64,000 nucleotides of DNA from the NCBI GenBank assembly GCA_902596785.1, contig CACJVG010000004.1:1-64000 (forward strand), given 5' to 3'. This DNA is from an uncultured Pelagibacteraceae bacterium. GTDB lineage: Bacteria > Pseudomonadota > Alphaproteobacteria > Pelagibacterales > Pelagibacteraceae. Both the position numbers and the translations under genes were made by a program. Under the pieces are notes generated by a model. It searched no databases. It was given only the letters and a program-made list of their open reading frames with translations, and was not told the origin of the DNA. This document shows, one piece after another, positions 61,642 to 64,000 of the stretch (positions within the stretch are counted from its first letter, which is position 1; each line of letters opens with the position of its first letter).

Positions 61642-62190
61642 TTAATTAAATATTTTAGCACCCCTAGTCATTGCTACTGCCCCAGTTCTCGAAGTACTAA
61701 TAAGTCCTAAGGGTTTTAATTTTTTATTCATTTTATCAATTTCTCTTCTAAGAGCAGTTATTTGAATTACTGCTGAAGTTTTTGTTTCATCTAATATTAC
61801 GGGATTAAATTTTTTACAAGCATTTAAGCATTTTTCAATTTTATTTCTTTTGCCTACTACTTTAAATAAAGCCATTTCCTTAAATATTACGTCTTTGTCT
61901 TCTCTTTTAAACTCAGCAACTTTATGAACAGGTACTAATTTAGTTAACTGAAGTCTTATTTGATCAATTACTTGAGGTGTTCCGGTAGTAACAATTGTTA
62001 TTCTTGAAATATTTTTAACCGCATCAACCTCTGCAACAGCTAACGACTCGATGTTATAGCCTCGACCAGAAAATAAACCAACTACTCTTGCCAAAACTCC
62101 AGCCTCATTATCTACCCATACTACAAAGATATATGTATCTGGTTTTTGTTTCTTCGTAGGTATGCTGTAAGCTGACTTTGATTTCGGCAT
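61642..62190 (-). CDS. ilvH: Acetolactate synthase small subunit
   Basis: ACT domain VDNEAGVLARVVGLFSGRGYNIESLAVAEVD. Confidence 0.9.
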   Translation of the reverse strand: MPKSKSAYSIPTKKQKPDTYIFVVWVDNEAGVLARVVGLFSGRGYNIESLAVAEVDAVKNISRITIVTTGTPQVIDQIRLQLTKLVPVHKVAEFKREDKDVIFKEMALFKVVGKRNKIEKCLNACKKFNPVILDETKTSAVIQITALRREIDKMNKKLKPLGLISTSRTGAVAMTRGAKIFN

Positions 62191-62195
62191 TATGA

Positions 62196-63962
62196 TTATA
62201 CTAAGGCTTTGCCTTTTCCTTTGATTTTATTTTCCTCTTGATCATTTGGGCCCAAGATCATTTGGTTATGAGGTTTTCCAGATGGTATCATTGGGAAGCA
62301 ATTCTCGTTAGGATCCACATGACAATCAAATATAACAGGTCCATCATAATCGATCATTTCTTGAATTTTATCATCAAGATCATCTGGATTGTCTGCTTTA
62401 ATTCCTTTGCATCCATAAGCTTCTGCCATTTTCATGAAATCCGGTAATGCTTCAGAATAACTTTCAGAATAATTTTTTTCATGCAGCAATTCCTGCCATT
62501 GTCTAACCATTCCCATATATTGATTATTTAAAATAAATATTTTTATAGGAAGATTATATTGAACCGCAGTAGACATTTCTTGCATGGTCATTAAAACTGA
62601 GGCTTCTCCAGCAATATCAATTACTAATTTTTCAGGATGAGCAATTTGAACACCAACTGCTGCTGGCAATCCATATCCCATAGTTCCTAAACCGCCAGAT
62701 GTCATCCATCTATTTGGTTTATTAAATTTGTAATGCTGAGCAGCCCACATTTGATGTTGTCCAACCTCGGTAGTAACATAAGTATCTTTGTTCTTTGTTA
62801 ATTCATAAAGTCTTTGAACTGCATGTTGTGGTTTTATACTTTCATTACTATTTACAAAATTAAGAGAGTCTTTTTCTCTCCATTTTCCAATTTGCTCCCA
62901 CCACTTAGCTATATTTGATTTATTTGACTTGCTGTGACCATTTTTTCTTTTAGAAATTGTTTTATTAATTTTACTGATTACACTTGTAACGTCTCCAACT
63001 ATTGCAAGATCTACTTTAATAATTTTATTAATTGATGATGGATCTATATCTATATGAACCTTTTTTGAATTTGGTGAAAACTCATCAATTTTTCCAGTAA
63101 TACGATCATCAAATCTTGCACCAATATTAATTAAAAGATCACAATCATGCATAGCATTATTTGCTTCATAAGTACCGTGCATACCAAGCATTCCTAAAAA
63201 TTGATTATCATCTCCAGGGTACGCACCTAATCCTTGAAGTGTTGAAGTTATAGGAAAACCAGTTAACTCAACAAATTCTCTTAAAGCCTGACTTGCTTTT
63301 GGTCCTGAATTAATTACTCCTCCACCACTATAAATTATTGGTTTTTTAGCTTTACTTAATAATTTTACTAATTCATCAATTTGATCTTGAGAAAATTTAT
63401 TATGGGATTTTCCATTTAATTTTTTTTCTTTATTTGGTTTTTTATATTTTGCTTTTGCAAACTGAATATCTTTTGGAATATCAATCAAAACTGGTCCAGG
63501 TCTTCCGGTTGTTGCAACTCTAAAAGCTTCATGCATAACTTTTGAAAGATCATTTATATCTTTAACTAACCAATTATGTTTCGTACAAGGTCTTGTAATT
63601 CCCGTAGTGTCACATTCTTGAAATGCATCTGTTCCAATTAAATGTGTTGGAACTTGACCAGAAATACAAACTAATGGGACAGAGTCCATATAAGCATCAG
63701 TTAAAGCTGTAACAACATTAGTTGCCCCAGGACCTGATGTAACTAAAACTACACCTGGTTTTCCTGATGACCTTGCGTAACCTTCGGCTGCATGACCAGC
63801 ACCTTGTTCGTGTCTAACTAAGATATGTTTTATAGAAGGATGATTTTTTAATTCGTCATAAATTGGTAACACTGCACCGCCTGGATAGCCAAAGATATGT
63901 TCTACCTTTTGGTCCTCAAGACATTTAAATACAATTTCTGCTCCAGTTAATAATTTTGGCAT
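62196..63962 (-). CDS. ilvB: Acetolactate synthase large subunit
   Basis: TPP enzyme: [50 protein letters not shown]. Confidence 0.95.
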   Translation of the reverse strand: MPKLLTGAEIVFKCLEDQKVEHIFGYPGGAVLPIYDELKNHPSIKHILVRHEQGAGHAAEGYARSSGKPGVVLVTSGPGATNVVTALTDAYMDSVPLVCISGQVPTHLIGTDAFQECDTTGITRPCTKHNWLVKDINDLSKVMHEAFRVATTGRPGPVLIDIPKDIQFAKAKYKKPNKEKKLNGKSHNKFSQDQIDELVKLLSKAKKPIIYSGGGVINSGPKASQALREFVELTGFPITSTLQGLGAYPGDDNQFLGMLGMHGTYEANNAMHDCDLLINIGARFDDRITGKIDEFSPNSKKVHIDIDPSSINKIIKVDLAIVGDVTSVISKINKTISKRKNGHSKSNKSNIAKWWEQIGKWREKDSLNFVNSNESIKPQHAVQRLYELTKNKDTYVTTEVGQHQMWAAQHYKFNKPNRWMTSGGLGTMGYGLPAAVGVQIAHPEKLVIDIAGEASVLMTMQEMSTAVQYNLPIKIFILNNQYMGMVRQWQELLHEKNYSESYSEALPDFMKMAEAYGCKGIKADNPDDLDDKIQEMIDYDGPVIFDCHVDPNENCFPMIPSGKPHNQMILGPNDQEENKIKGKGKALV

Positions 63963-64000
63963 TAGGCAATCTAGCTGAAGTTGTGCTCATTGGTCAAGTT

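Overview
AT-rich, very gene-dense window that reads as a streamlined alphaproteobacterial chromosome, most likely SAR11/Pelagibacterales (assignment from gene content and style; no 16S in the window). I see no tRNA, rRNA, CRISPR, phage or transposon. Content in order: partial CsaA-like gene, argE, ALDH and agmatinase-family genes; a Pot-type (polyamine-like) ABC operon carrying an M24 ectoine-hydrolase-like protein, an Asp/Glu-racemase-fold protein and a FadN-type HAD/ECH fusion; a quaternary-amine/osmolyte-like catabolic block (GBB-hydroxylase-like, class II aldolase, orphan ProV, thioesterase); an operon of luciferase-like monooxygenase, AA_synth-family protein, alpha/beta hydrolase and ALDH preceded by a riboswitch-like leader; two Liv-type ABC transporters with AzlCD, a GlaH/CsiD-like dioxygenase and a ProC-like protein; an exporter/redox section; the rod-shape operon mreBCD-mrdA-rodA coupled to leuA; an opp/dpp operon; and ilvBHC. 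The best leads for undescribed biology are the leader RNA at 22700-22784 with its operon, a 23-aa membrane microprotein at 29302-29373 missing from the ORF track, a hairpin plus 13-codon ORF at 41881-41951, the mixed Pot/M24/racemase operon, and hairpins recurring between binding-protein and permease genes. All calls come from reading the sequence; no database search was run.
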